Shown here: piece by piece, positions 53,764 to 64,000 of the stretch | Layout of the letters: each line of letters begins with the position of its first letter | Position numbering within the stretch: the first letter of the stretch is position 1 | Source: Hennigella sp045617465 | GTDB lineage: Bacteria > Bacillota_I > Bacilli_A > Mycoplasmatales > Mycoplasmoidaceae | DNA: 64,000 bases | Assembly: GCA_045617465.1 (NCBI GenBank) | Contig: JAZLIQ010000003.1 | Span: forward strand, 62,001 to 126,000 | Direction of reading: 5' to 3' | Notes under the pieces: model-generated | The model's input: the letters and a program-made list of their open reading frames with translations, nothing else | Told to the model about the DNA's origin: nothing | Database searches by the model: none | Made by a program: the position numbers and the translations under genes

Positions 53764-53788
53764 AAAAAGAGGCTACGCCTCTTTTTTT
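53764..53788. terminator. Bidirectional terminator, ppa / DUF2130
   Basis: AAAAAGAGG - CTACG - CCTCTTTTT hairpin 2 bases after ppa; the DUF2130 stop (53787-53789, minus) is at its edge. Confidence 0.85.
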
Positions 53789-54926
53789 ATTTTTTAAATG
53801 GATCTTCTTTACAACCTTTAGTTAATTTTCTTACAGTAAGTTTTTGAACTTTTGTATTTGCTGTTGTTAATTGGGTTCCACTAGTCATCAAGAATTCTTT
53901 TGTTTTTTGTAATTTCTCAATGCTTGCATCAATAGCATCAATAGCTGATTGATAATTATTATGTGCCCTTGTTACTGTTGCAGCAATATCTGCTTGTGCA
54001 TCTTTTAGATTGTTTAAGAAAGTTTCTTGGTCAATGAAATCAAGTTTTCTTTGGTTGTAAGCTTGCATCAATTCGTTGTTTTTCTTTAAGCTATCTTTTA
54101 AAACATTAATGAAAGCAACAAATGTTTGTGGTCTTACTACATACATTTTTTCATAACCACTTACTTTGTAAATACCATCAAAGTTACGGTTATCTTTTTC
54201 AAGTTCAGACACTAATAATGCATATTCGCATTTTTTATTGTTTCTATCTGTATCAAGTTTCTTATAGTGATCTTTGTTTTTCTTTTTAGATTCAGTTGTG
54301 TTGTTTTCTGTTTTAACTTCTATTTCAACAGATAAAATTTCAACACCTTTATCATCGTAGTCTTTGAAAACAAAATCTCCCTTAGATCCTTTTAAACTAT
54401 CTGCAGAAGAGATAACTTCGTTATCTTTCCAAAACTTAGCATTAGGAAAAGCTCCATTTTGTTGAGCTGCCTCAAATTCTTCTCAAACAAATTTTTCTAG
54501 TTCCTCACCCATTGCTTTGGTAGAAACATGGCGATGAGATCATTGGTTTTCTAGAGTTTTAATTTGATCTTTTAAAGAATGAATTTGATCATCTTTTACC
54601 TTTTCGGCTTTTAAAACAGCATTATCAATCTTATCTTGAACACTAGAATTATTAGTTTGCAAATCTTTCTTTAGCATAGCTATTTCGTTTTCTAGTTTAG
54701 AAATAGTCTTTTCTTTATCATTAACAGCTTTACTTACTTCTGCTTGTGATAAATCTTTAGCTTGCTCTTTTGCTAAGCTTCTAAGTTCACGATCAAAATT
54801 TTGTACAACTGAACTTGTATCTAGTTCGGCTTTTTCGTTTAGGTCAATAATGTCACCTTTACTTGCATCTTCAGCAAGAGCGATGGTATTTTTATCAACT
54901 ATTGTATATCTAATTTTCTTTCCCAT
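53787..54926 (-). CDS. DUF2130 family protein (coiled-coil plus nuclease-like domain)
   Basis: 379 residues. The N-terminal ~130 residues are charged and coiled-coil; the middle holds SKGDFVFKDYDDKGVEILSVEIEVKTE, which fits a D..ExK arrangement as in PD-(D/E)xK folds; a second coiled-coil ends the protein. DUF2130 members are often found near DNA-processing or defence genes, but the function is unproven. Here it overlaps the folD stop by one base, so it is expressed with one-carbon metabolism genes. Confidence 0.82.
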
Positions 54927-55786
54927 TATTTACCTCCGTGTTGTTTCTTTGTCAAGATGACTAAATTGTTGATCAGCATTAATACTGTCATTGGACCAAC
55001 TCCACCTGGAACAGGACTTAATCAACCTTTAAAATTCTTTAGTGATTTTGCGTCAACATCACCACATATTTTTTTATCTGCTCCACGATTAATTCCAACA
55101 TCAACAATTACTGCATCATTTTTAAAGTAAGATTTGTCGAAGAAATTTGCTTTACCAATTGCAGCTACAACTATGTCTGCTTTCTTACAAATTTCTTTTG
55201 TATTTTTGCTTCTTGAGTGAAGAATGATTGGAGTAGCATTTTCTTGAAGGAATAATGTAGCTAAAGGCTTACCTACAATGTTGCTTCTATTGACTATTGC
55301 TACCAGCTTGCCTTCCATAGGTATTCTATGGAACTTAAGCAATTCTATAACTCCAGCGGCTGTACAAGGCTTAATTAAATTACTTGCATCTTTTGCTGTT
55401 CAAATCTTACCCACATTATAGTTGTGAAAGCAGTCTACATCCTTATCTGGACAGATGGCATTTATGACTGCATCATCATCGACCTTGTCACTAGTTGGTA
55501 ATTGAACAAATAAACCATTAATTTTTTTGTCTTTATTTAACTTAGAAATTAATGCTAACATTTGCTTGGTTGTAGTTGAGCTTGGAAGTTTAAATAATTT
55601 TGATTTAATTCCAAGTTCCTTGCAAAGCTTTTGTTTGTTAGCAACATAAACACTACTTGCATAACTTTCATTGTTCAAAATTATTGCTAAAGTAGGTGTA
55701 ATTTTTCTTCGTTTTAAATTACCAACTTCCTTCTTTAATTGTTTTAAGAAATTTGCTCTTGCGTTAATTCCAGATAATAGTTTCAT
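54926..55786 (-). CDS. folD: Methylenetetrahydrofolate dehydrogenase/cyclohydrolase FolD
   Basis: 286 residues. YVANKQKLCKELGI with the catalytic Tyr/Lys pattern, INGLFVQLPTSD, DVDCFHNYNVGK, and the NADP-binding NRSNIVGKPLA and PVPGGVGPMT motifs. It interconverts methylene- and formyl-THF, feeding ThyX (upstream gene) and initiator-tRNA formylation. Two bases separate it from thyX. Confidence 0.95.
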
Positions 55787-55788
55787 TT

Positions 55789-56427
55789 CTATATTTCCTT
55801 AAAAGCAATATCGTCAAAAATTAAAGGAATTTTCTTTTGTAGTTCCTTTAATAGAGGAATAAGTAGTTCTCTAGCTTGAGGATGAGCATCAGGTGCACAT
55901 CTTAAACGAAGAATGTTTCTTCATTCTCTAAAGTTAGCAGAAATTGTAATCTCAGTCTTCAGACTGTTAGGCAATACACTTCTTGCTTCTTGAGGTGTAG
56001 AACCCAATTTTAAAAGAGCAAAATAAGCTTTTTCTGCATCTTCCATTGCTTTCTTTCATACTTTATATCTCTTAGGATCTTTCTTGTAAAAATATGGTTC
56101 AATAACTGTAATTTGCTTACCAAATTTGTCATTTGCATAATTACAGTATCTAGTTGATTCTTGAGCAAAACTTGCAATTCTATGTCTTACTAATTCATGA
56201 GTAACACCACGATCACAAACAAATTTAACTGATAAGAAGCTATGTTCGATTACAGCTTCATGTTTTCACTTTAATAGGTTTCCTATTAACTTCTTAGCAG
56301 ATTCACCAGTTTTGTCAATCTTGTCTTCTGATTTATAACAAACACGACCAATCTTTTCGATTAGTTGTAATTGTGAAATAGGATCAACTTTAGATAAAAT
56401 TTTGTATGAAGGTTTAACAATAATCAT
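55789..56427 (-). CDS. thyX: Flavin-dependent thymidylate synthase ThyX
   Basis: 212 residues. The ThyX signature RHRIASFAQESTRY at 81-94 (RHRxxSxxxxSxR) and ARSVLPNSLKTEI near 160 are diagnostic. It makes dTMP with methylene-THF, FAD and NADPH. Missed by simple reading-frame searches because of TGA-Trp codons. The ribosome site is AAGGAG. ThyA or thymidine kinase salvage is more usual in mycoplasmas; here the folD-thyX pair implies dTMP synthesis. Confidence 0.93.
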
Positions 56428-56450
56428 GTTTATTTCTCCTTAATTAACTA

Positions 56451-56482
56451 ATAAAGGTCAAACCGTATTGCTACGATTCAAC
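56451..56482 (-). promoter_or_regulatory. GNRA-capped hairpin between rpmF and thyX
   Basis: In the RNA, AAGGTTGAATCGTA - GCAA - TACGGTTTGACCTT forms a 14-bp stem (three G-U pairs) with a GNRA tetraloop, about 27 bases before the thyX ATG. It could be a weak terminator of rpmF or a leader element of thyX; no long T-run follows. Confidence 0.55.
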
Positions 56483-56501
56483 CTTCAAACTTTAAATAAT
56501 A

Positions 56502-56678
56502 TTATTTAACGTTTTTAATTTTTTTGCCATTGTAGTAACCACAATATTTACATACTGTATGTGGTTTAATTGGTTTACCGCACTTAGGGCAAACTGTAGT
56601 AGTTGCAGGTTTCAATGCGTGATGGCTTCTACGCATTCCCTTTCTACCTTTAGATGTTCTTCGTTGAGCAACAGCCAT
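56502..56678 (-). CDS. rpmF: 50S ribosomal protein L32
   Basis: 58 residues. AVAQRRTSKGRKGMRRSHHAL is the L32 start, and the zinc ribbon VCPKCG..HTVCKYCGYY keeps all four Cys. -10 TATAAT on minus at 56702-56707, 23 bases upstream. Confidence 0.96.
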   Translation of the reverse strand: MAVAQRRTSKGRKGMRRSHHALKPATTTVCPKCGKPIKPHTVCKYCGYYNGKKIKNVK

Positions 56679-56738
56679 AGATAAATTTTCCTTATACTAT
56701 TATTATATTTAATATTGAAAATATTATATAATGCTTTT
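56679..56738. promoter_or_regulatory. Divergent promoters, rpmF / asp23-fakA operon
   Basis: TATAAT on minus at 56702-56707 and on plus at 56727-56732. The plus box ends 6 bases before the ATG at 56739, so the asp23 mRNA is predicted leaderless. Confidence 0.5.
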
Positions 56739-57035
56739 ATGAAATTACATGATATTATTTCAATCAGTCCACACGTGTTGGAAAATATTTTGTTAGAAGA
56801 GACAAAAAAGATCCCTGGTGTTGACACAAAAAACATTGAAAGTATTAAAATTTCAGATGCTAAATGTCAGATAGACATCTATTTGACGCCCTTTAGCTTA
56901 TTGTCAAACATCTATTCCATTGCAAAGGAGCTACAATCAGCAATTAGTTTTTATCTAACTAAGCAATTTGATATTGATGAAGGTAAGATAAAAATCAACG
57001 TTATTGTTAATCCTATTGCTAAAGGAGAGAAATAA
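56739..57035 (+). CDS. Asp23/Gls24 family protein (YloU-like)
   Basis: 98 residues. Opening helix then ISPHVLENILLEETKKIPGV and the alternating strands of Asp23 proteins. In Firmicutes the equivalent yloU precedes yloV (fakA), as here. A frame open from 56715 would place the start in the promoter, so 56739 is chosen. Ends with a one-base overlap with fakA, whose AAAGGAGA ribosome site lies in the last codons. Confidence 0.82.
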   Translation: MKLHDIISISPHVLENILLEETKKIPGVDTKNIESIKISDAKCQIDIYLTPFSLLSNIYSIAKELQSAISFYLTKQFDIDEGKIKINVIVNPIAKGEK

Positions 57036-58729
57036 TGACTTCTTTAAACGCCAAAACATTAAAAGCATTATTTAACAATGGTGTTACCTATGTTGGTAAC
57101 AATTTTGAATATATTGACGAATTAAATGTTTTCCCTGTTCCTGACGGAGATACTGGTACTAATCTGAAGATTACTACAACTGGTGCATGAGAAGCTATTG
57201 CTGATCTAGAAACAGATGATGTTTCTTTATTAGCTAAAGCATTTGCTCGTGGTTTGTTAATGAATGCAAGAGGAAACTCTGGCGTTATCTTAAGTCAAAT
57301 CTTTAAAGGCTTTAGTTCTGTTTTTACTGATGGGCAAAAAGAAATTAGTCTTTCAGATTTGACAAAAGCCTTTGCAGCAGCAAAAGAATTTGCTTATAAA
57401 TCCGTTGCTACTCCAGTTGAAGGAACAATCTTAACTGTTATTAGAGTAACATCAGAAAAGTTGCTAGAAGCAACTGGTAAATTTCAAACAGTTGAAGATT
57501 TATTTACTTTTGCTCACAAAGAAGCAAAAATAATTCTAGATAAAACTCCTGACTTCTTGATTCAATTAAAAGAAGTTGGTGTTGTTGACTCTGGCGGTTA
57601 TGGATTAACTGTCTTTATAGAAGGAATGAAAGAAGCATTAATTCATCCTAATGCTAGGTCTATTGAAAAGAAGACAGAAGGATCTAGTCAACAAACAGCT
57701 ATCAACAAAAACTTTGTTGATGATAATGAAGGTTTTGGTTACTGTTCAGAATTCATTTTAAAACTTGGATCAAGAGTTACAACTGATCAACCTAAGAAAT
57801 CTAAGTTTGATGAAATCTATTTTAAGAAACGTATTCAAGATATGGGTGATTGCTTTGTTTATGTTCGTGATGACGACATAATCAAAGTTCACATTCACGT
57901 TATTCAACCATATCGTTTACTTGAGTTTGCAAGTAAATATGGTGAATTTACTAAAGTAAAGATTGAAAATATGACTTTACAATTCATGATGAGAAACAAA
58001 GGAACATCATTGGAAAAACTTGAAAGCTCATATCGTGCTGGACAAGAAGTTAGCGAAGCGACTAAGGTTGTTGCTACCGTGCCTAGTCAAGCAATTAAAG
58101 ATGTTTATGCAAAAGAATTTGGTATTACCCAAACTCTTAACTGTGATGAAATTGGCAACCCAACTATTCAACAATTCTTTGACTTAATTAAATCAGCTAA
58201 AAGTAAAAATGTTATTGTAGTAACTGATAATGGAAATATTTTAATGGCTGCAGAACAAGCTTCTAAATTATTCCCTAAGAAGAAATACTCAATTGATATT
58301 ATTCCTTGTAAAGATATTGCAACAAGTTATTTAACTTGTTTAAGTTTTAACCCAGAATTAGAAGAACGTGACACAGTTAGAGAAATGGAACGTGCATTTA
58401 AAAACTGTGAATCATGTAAGATTTCTAAATCTGTTAAAAATATTAGATATAAAGATTTAAACATCAAGTTTGGTGATTATATTGGAGTTAGAAATAAAGA
58501 AATTGTTGCTAACTCACGTTCTGAATCAACTGTAACAACAAGAATGATTGATGAAATCTTTGGTGATATTAGAAGACCAAAGACAGCTGTTATCATTTAT
58601 GGTAAGGATGCAACAATGGAAGAAGTTAACCGTATGTATCGTTACATTAATGAAAAGTATTTGGTTAAACCTATTCTAATCCAAGGTAACCAATCTACAT
58701 ATCATTACTATATAGGTGTAACAAAGTAG
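57035..58729 (+). CDS. fakA: Fatty acid kinase FakA (DAK-domain protein, YloV)
   Basis: 564 residues. DELNVFPVPDGDTGTN near residue 30 is the DhaL-like nucleotide-binding motif with its Asp ligands, and NARGNSGVILSQ follows; the C-terminal half is the DegV-like/FakA-specific region. With a FakB protein it phosphorylates exogenous fatty acids to acyl phosphates, used by PlsX, the next gene. Seven bases separate the two. Confidence 0.92.
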
Positions 58730-58736
58730 GTGTATT

Positions 58737-59714
58737 ATGAAAATAGCATTAGATGTAATGGGATTTGAAAATAAACTATCTGAAGCAGTTAATGCTGCTA
58801 GAAAGTTTTCTAAAGACTTTGCTGGAAGCAAAGTTATCTTAGTTGGAGATCAACAACAAATTCAAAATTGTTTAACACCTAAAGATAATTTTGAAATTGT
58901 TCATTCTTCAGATGTTATTAACATGAATGATACACCCATTACTGCTTTGAGAAAGAAAGATACATCTATGCTTAAAGCTATCAACTTAGTTAAAGAAAAC
59001 AAAGCTGATGCTGTCGTATCTGCTGGTAGTACATCTTGTTTTGTGCCATTAGTACAAACAGCTCTTGGTTCTATCAACAATGTGTCTAAGTTTGGTTTTA
59101 TGCCATACATTCCAACAACAAACAAAGTCGGTTTTAACATGATTGATGTTGGAGCAAACATTAATGTTGAAGGAACAGATTTATACAATTTTGCTTTGAT
59201 GGCAAATGAATATGCAAGAATTGTTCGTAAAATCCCAAAACCAAGAATTGGTGTTTTGAATATAGGTACTGAACACCACAAAGGTTTTGCTTATCATCAA
59301 CAAGCACATGATCTATTATCTAAAAACCCAAACATCAACTTCGTTGGTTTTGTAGAACCTAAAGGATTATTAGATGGTTTAGTAGATGTTTGTGTTTGTG
59401 ATGGATTTAGTGGCAACATTTGTTTAAAAGCATTAGAAGGTGCTTTAAAATCTGTGAGTCATATTTTAAAAGATGGCTACAAGAAACCATGAAACTGATT
59501 AGGTGCAGCTTTTAGTCTTCCAATTATCAAAACATTAACACATACATTTGATTACCGTAATAATGCAGGAGCAATTGTTTTAGGCGCTGATGGAATTGCT
59601 ATTAAAACGCACGGGTCAGCAGATGCAAAACAATTCTATGCTGCATTACGTATGGCACATGAATGTGTAAATAACAATTTATTACACAACATTAAGAATA
59701 TCAAATATGAATAA
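58737..59714 (+). CDS. plsX: Phosphate acyltransferase PlsX
   Basis: 325 residues. ALDVMGFE (usual DaMGGD), VSAGSTSCFV (usual SAGnTGA), NIGTEHHKG and VCDGFSGNICLKALEG are PlsX motifs. It exchanges acyl groups between acyl-ACP and acyl phosphate for phosphatidic acid synthesis. Its end overlaps rnc by 8 bases. The fabD-fabG-acpP genes that lie here in Bacillus are missing, as expected for a cell that takes up fatty acids. Confidence 0.94.
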
Positions 59715-60402
59715 GGATTATTTAAAAGATTTACAAACATGATTAAAAGAAACTTTAGGAATTACTCCTAAGAGTCTTTCTTTATATGTTGAGGCATTGA
59801 CTCATCGTTCATATGCTAATGAACATAATCAAAATTATTCATACCAACGTTTAGAATATCTTGGTGATAGTGTCTTAGGATTTTTAACTGCTTTATATTT
59901 ATATAGAAAATATCCTAAGAAACATGAAGGTGAATTAACAGTCTTAAGAAAAAGACTTGTTCAATCTAATACTGAAGTTGCAATTGCTAAACAATTAAAA
60001 TTACAAAATATTATTTTGCTAGGAGTTGGTGCTGCAAAGTCTAATGGTTTAGATAAAATATTAGAAGATTGCTTCGAAGCTTTACTTGGAGCAATATATT
60101 TAGACCAAGGCATTAACCAAGTTGACAAATTATTAAATAAAACATTATTTAAATTTGATAATGATGCAGTTCTTAATACTGCTTTAGACTACAAAACATT
60201 AGTACAAGAAGCTTTAATGAAACATAACACAAAGAATGCTATGTATCATACAAAGCAACTTGGACCAAATAGTTTTGAAGCAATATTAAAAGTAAATGGT
60301 ATTGTTTATGGTAAAGGCATTGGACACAACAAAAAGATAGCTGAAAAAGCAGCTGCTGCTGAAGCATATGCGAAGCTAGTAAATAAAAAGAGAGGTAAGT
60401 AA
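59707..60402 (+). CDS. rnc: Ribonuclease III
   Basis: 231 residues from ATG 59707, inside the end of plsX. RNase III signature RLEYLGDSVLGF at about 48-59, second acidic cluster EDCFEALLGAIYLDQG, and a C-terminal dsRNA-binding domain (YKTLVQEALMK.. KIAEKAAAAEAYAKL). Cuts double-stranded RNA, including rRNA precursors; would also act on the toxin-antitoxin RNA duplex predicted at 32.2-32.4 kb. Confidence 0.96.
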
Positions 60403-60403
60403 G

Positions 60404-63346
60404 ATGTTGTTTCTAAAGAAATTTAAAGCTGTAGGATTTAAATCATTTGCTAACCCTATTGAATTATCCTTTAAGGATTCGATGGTTGGTGTTGTTGGAC
60501 CTAACGGTTCTGGTAAGTCTAACATCGTTGATGCCATTAAATGAGTATTAGGTGAACAAAGCAAGAAAGCACTAAGAGGTAAAAGCTCTAGTGATATTAT
60601 CTTCCATGGTTCAAAAGATAAAGATGGAAGTGATTATGCAATGGTTGCTTTAACCTTTGATAACTCAAACAAAATCTTACACTCTGATTTAAAAGAAGTA
60701 ACAGTTACTAGAAAACTAACAAGAAATGAGGGGAACAATGAATACTTCATTAATAATGAACCTTGTCGTTTAAAAGATATTAATGAATTATTCCTTGATA
60801 CTGGTCTAACTAAAGGATCATTAGGAATTATTTCTCAAGGTACAGTTCAATGGTTTGTTGAAGCCAAACCAGAAGAACGTAGAAAAATCTTTGAAGATGC
60901 TGCTGGTATTGGTTTATATGCTAAAAAGAAGGAAGATAGTTTATCTGAACTTGAAAGAGCCACAATTAACCTTAACCGTGTGTCTGACTATGTTTCTATT
61001 CTTGAAAAAGATATCAAGAAATTATCTAAGCAAGTTGAAAAAGCTCAAATCTATCAAGAAAAGAAGAAACAATTAATGGAACTAGAATTAATTATTCTAG
61101 TTAAAGATATTTCTTTCAGTCAATCTAAATTAAATGAATTAAAGAATATCATTTCTCGTAATAAGCAAATTGTTTCTTCTAATGAAGCAGATATTGAAAC
61201 TGTTAGCAAACAATTAGTTAACGTTAAAGAAAAGGCAAACCAATCTGATGCTGAAGTAGAAGAATTTAATACTAGGTTTGCCAACATCATTCAAGAAATA
61301 AACAAACTTGAACTAAAAAAGAATGCAATTGAATCTCACTTACAAAATGATTTATCTGCTGGTTCAGCTAAAGTTAAAGCTAAGGCTCTTAAACAAATCA
61401 TCTCAAACTTAAAGTTTGATCTAAAAACTGCTCAAGAAAATAAAAAGAAACTCGAAGATGAAATTAAGGGTTATGAAGAAATTAAGAATGACCAAGAAAA
61501 GAATAATGATAATGCTAAAGCAAAAGTAGCGTCATTATCAAACAAGATGTCTGAACTAGGCTTCAAACTTCGTTCAGTTGAAGACAAGATTGATAATGAA
61601 TATGTAAATGAAGCTGGTACTAGAACTGTAATGGAAAATACAAAAGCATTACATGGTATTGTGGGAACTGTTAAAGATTTTGTTACAGTTGATAAACAAT
61701 ATGAAACAGCTATTACCTTAGCTTTAGGTAGAAGTAGCAACTTTATCATTACTGAAACTGAAGATGACGCTAAATATGCTATTGATTTCTTAAAGAACAA
61801 TAAAGCAGGTAAAGCTACCTTCTTACCTTTAACTCTAGTTAAACCTCGTCCTTTAAGAGAAGAACATGCATTAGTTTGCAAACAACTAGAGGGATATATT
61901 GATACTGCTGATAAATTAATTAGCTTTGATATGAAGTATGCTGATTTATTTAGCATGTTATTAGGTAGAACATTAATTGCTCAGGACTTAAATGCCGCAA
62001 TTATGATCTCTAAGTATACTCAATCTTCTTACCAAGTTGTTTCATTAGATGGACAAAACGTTTCTGTTGGTGGAGCTATTACTGGTGGTTATAACCGTAC
62101 TAAATTTGCTCCAGTATTTAACTTACAAGAAAACAAAAAAGAACTTGAAGAAGAAATTGCTACTTTAACAAAGCAATGTTCTGAAGCAAGAATTGAACAA
62201 GCTAAGTTTGCTAATAGTTTAGATGAAACTATTAATAAGATTAATGAAAAGAAAATTCTTTTCAATACATACGATACTAAGATTAAGAATGCTGAATCTA
62301 GTTTATTTAGATATCAAACAGACTTTGACCAATTAGATAAGTCTGCTAAAGATGAAGCAAAAGTTGATTCAGTTGATGAAATTACAAAAGAATTAGCTAC
62401 ACTACAAGTTAAGAAAGATAAGATTATCCAAGACCTTAACGTTGCTCGTGCTACAAAACAAACAAATAGACAAATTGCTGATGACTATCAAGCAAGACTT
62501 GATGAAACAAGAGCTTTAGTAAATAAAGCTAATGCCGAACAAGCTCATGCTGAAGTTGAATTAGAAAAAGCAAAAGCTATTATTGAAAACTCTAAATCTA
62601 GAATTTCTTCTGAATATCGTATGACAGTAGAAAATGCTATGGCTAACTTCAATAAAGAGCTTCCAATGTCCGATGCTCAAGCAAGAGACACTATTAACCA
62701 ACTTCGTTTTGAACTAGACAAAATTGGTGCTATTAACATGGAAGCTTTGAAAGAACTTGAAGAGAAACAAAAAGAATATGATTCTCTTTCTGTTCAACAC
62801 AAAGAACTTATTGGTGCAAAAGATACAATTGAAAAAGCTATTGCTGAACTTGACAATAAAGCTCGTAATAGTTTCAGAGAAACTATTGAAAAAGTTAATA
62901 AAGAATTACCAACAGTATTTGGTTACTTATTTGGTGGTGGAACAGCTTCAGTTCAATATACTGATCCTAACAATATCTTAGATTCAGGTATTGAAGTAAC
63001 TGCTGTACCTCCTGGTAAGAAAATTACAACTCTAAACTTATTATCTGGTGGTGAAAAGTCATTAGTTGCCTTGTCAGTACTATTTGCTATCCTACGTGTA
63101 CACAACTTCCCATTAGTTGTTCTAGATGAAGCGGAATCAGCTCTTGACCCTGCTAACGTAGAAAGATTTGGTAATATCATTAAGAAGAATGCAAAAGATA
63201 CACAATTCTTAGTTATTACACACCGTCCTGGAACAATGGAACGTTGTGATAGCTTGTTTGGTGCAACAATGCAAATTAAAGGTATTACAAACATGTATAA
63301 AGTTACTTTAGCACATGCTAAAGAATTTGGAAATGATAATCAATAA
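60404..63346 (+). CDS. smc: Chromosome partition protein Smc
   Basis: 980 residues. Walker A GPNGSGKSN at 32-40, long coiled-coils, a hinge near residues 410-560 with LHGIVGTVKDFV and GGAITGGYNRTK, and the C-terminal head with LSGGEKSLVAL and VVLDEAESALDP. Compacts and separates the chromosome. One base after the rnc stop codon; its stop overlaps ftsY by one base. Confidence 0.97.
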
Positions 63347-64000
63347 TGGGCTTTTTTAAGAATTTAATTAACAAGATTAGACATAAGAAAGCAGAAAAGA
63401 CTGCTGAAAAAATCCAAGAAACAACCCAAATAGCACAAGTTGATCAAAAGACTTTTGACGAAGGGTTAAAAAAATCTGGTGGTGTTTTTAAATCTGCTTT
63501 GGATGATCTTGTTAAGGAACATAAAAAAGTTGATGCTGCAATGCTTGAAAGCATTGAAGAAATGCTTATTGGTTTTGATGTTGGTACAGGAGCTACAACC
63601 AAAATTATGCAAGCTATTGAGGATGAAATTAAATTCCAAAACGTAGAAGATGCGTCTTTAGTTAAGCAAATTATTATTGATAAAATCTTTGTTTACTATA
63701 TTCAAGATACAATTATTGATAATGGTCTCAACTTAAAACAAGGAGAAACAAATGTTATTCTTGTTTCAGGAGTTAATGGAGTAGGTAAGACAACATCTAT
63801 AGCTAAAATTGCTCATTATCTACTAGATAAAGGGATGAAAGTCTGTTTAGTTGCTGGTGATACATTTAGAGCTGGGGCGGTTGAACAATTAAACATTTGA
63901 GCACAAAGACTAAATATTCAATGTTTTAAACCAAAGTTTGCAAACCAAGACCCAGCTTCAGTAATATATGAAGGTGTTAAATGAGCAAACGAAAATAAGA
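63346..64000 (+). CDS. ftsY: Signal recognition particle receptor FtsY (3' end outside window)
   Basis: 218 codons visible. A basic amphipathic N-terminus (FFKNLINKIRHKK) suits membrane contact, a short linker replaces the acidic A domain, then the N domain and the SRP GTPase start with SGVNGVGKTTSIAKIA at about 141-156 and AGDTFRAGAVEQL. Docks ribosome-SRP complexes for membrane insertion. The TGA at 63898-63900 is Trp and not the end of the gene. Confidence 0.95.

Noticed and set aside
1..64000. CRISPR array, insertion sequence, prophage or integrase
   Set aside because: No regularly spaced repeats, transposase, integrase or terminal inverted repeats with target duplication were seen in reading both strands.

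Overview
The window comes from a mollicute (Mycoplasma-type bacterium). The DNA is AT-rich, dozens of genes read through in-frame TGA as tryptophan (genetic code 4), a tRNA-Trp with anticodon UCA is present at 15014-15088, genes are packed with 1-14 base overlaps, and many surface proteins are lipoproteins. Gene neighbourhoods such as trpS/nadK/EIIB-like/rny, nadE-obg and a fused PstC-PstA suggest the M. pneumoniae-Ureaplasma-Malacoplasma side of the class. BspA-type leucine-rich-repeat lipoproteins, a methionine gamma-lyase, a threonine dehydratase and a choloylglycine-hydrolase-like lipoprotein suggest a mucosal, probably low-oxygen host habitat. The species cannot be named from this window.

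Layout. 1-3.4 kb: four tandem paralogous lipoproteins (minus). 3.5-8.1 kb: HAD phosphatase, trpS, nadK, an EIIB-like protein and RNase Y. 8.2-10.8 kb: membrane protein-cmk-der. 10.8-15.1 kb: MgtA Mg2+ ATPase with a possible translated leader, threonine dehydratase, tRNA-Trp(UCA). 15.1-25.9 kb: a nine-gene minus-strand run, pstS-pstCA-pstB-PQ-loop-phoU-RNaseJ-like-FtsK-like-licA-coaX. 26-30.1 kb: methionine gamma-lyase, nadE, obg, membrane protein. 30.1-32.2 kb: lspA, rluD-like, flavin reductase. 32.2-32.5 kb: an apparently gene-free gap that has the full layout of an Fst/par-type type I toxin-antitoxin locus. 32.5-35.7 kb: CIRCE-dnaK and an Ntn-hydrolase lipoprotein. 35.7-41.9 kb: a 28-residue Cys/Lys-rich protein, valS, engB, UPF0154, tkt, udk. 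41.9-52.6 kb: surface-protein island, one LRR lipoprotein on plus and a five-gene lipoprotein operon on minus. 52.7-56.7 kb: rpmB, tRNA-Ile, tRNA-Ala, ppa, DUF2130, folD, thyX, rpmF. 56.7-64 kb: asp23-fakA-plsX-rnc-smc-ftsY, the ancestral Firmicutes order.

How the genes work together. Phosphate uptake (Pst/PhoU) is transcribed with RNA- and membrane-related genes. FakA-PlsX handle exogenous fatty acids for phospholipid synthesis, and LicA probably phosphorylates choline or ethanolamine. NadE and NadK make NAD(P). FolD and ThyX supply folate-linked dTMP. Threonine dehydratase and methionine gamma-lyase both yield 2-oxobutyrate and ammonia. LspA matures the many lipoproteins. Lengths below are counted with TGA read as Trp; gene ends are TAA or TAG.
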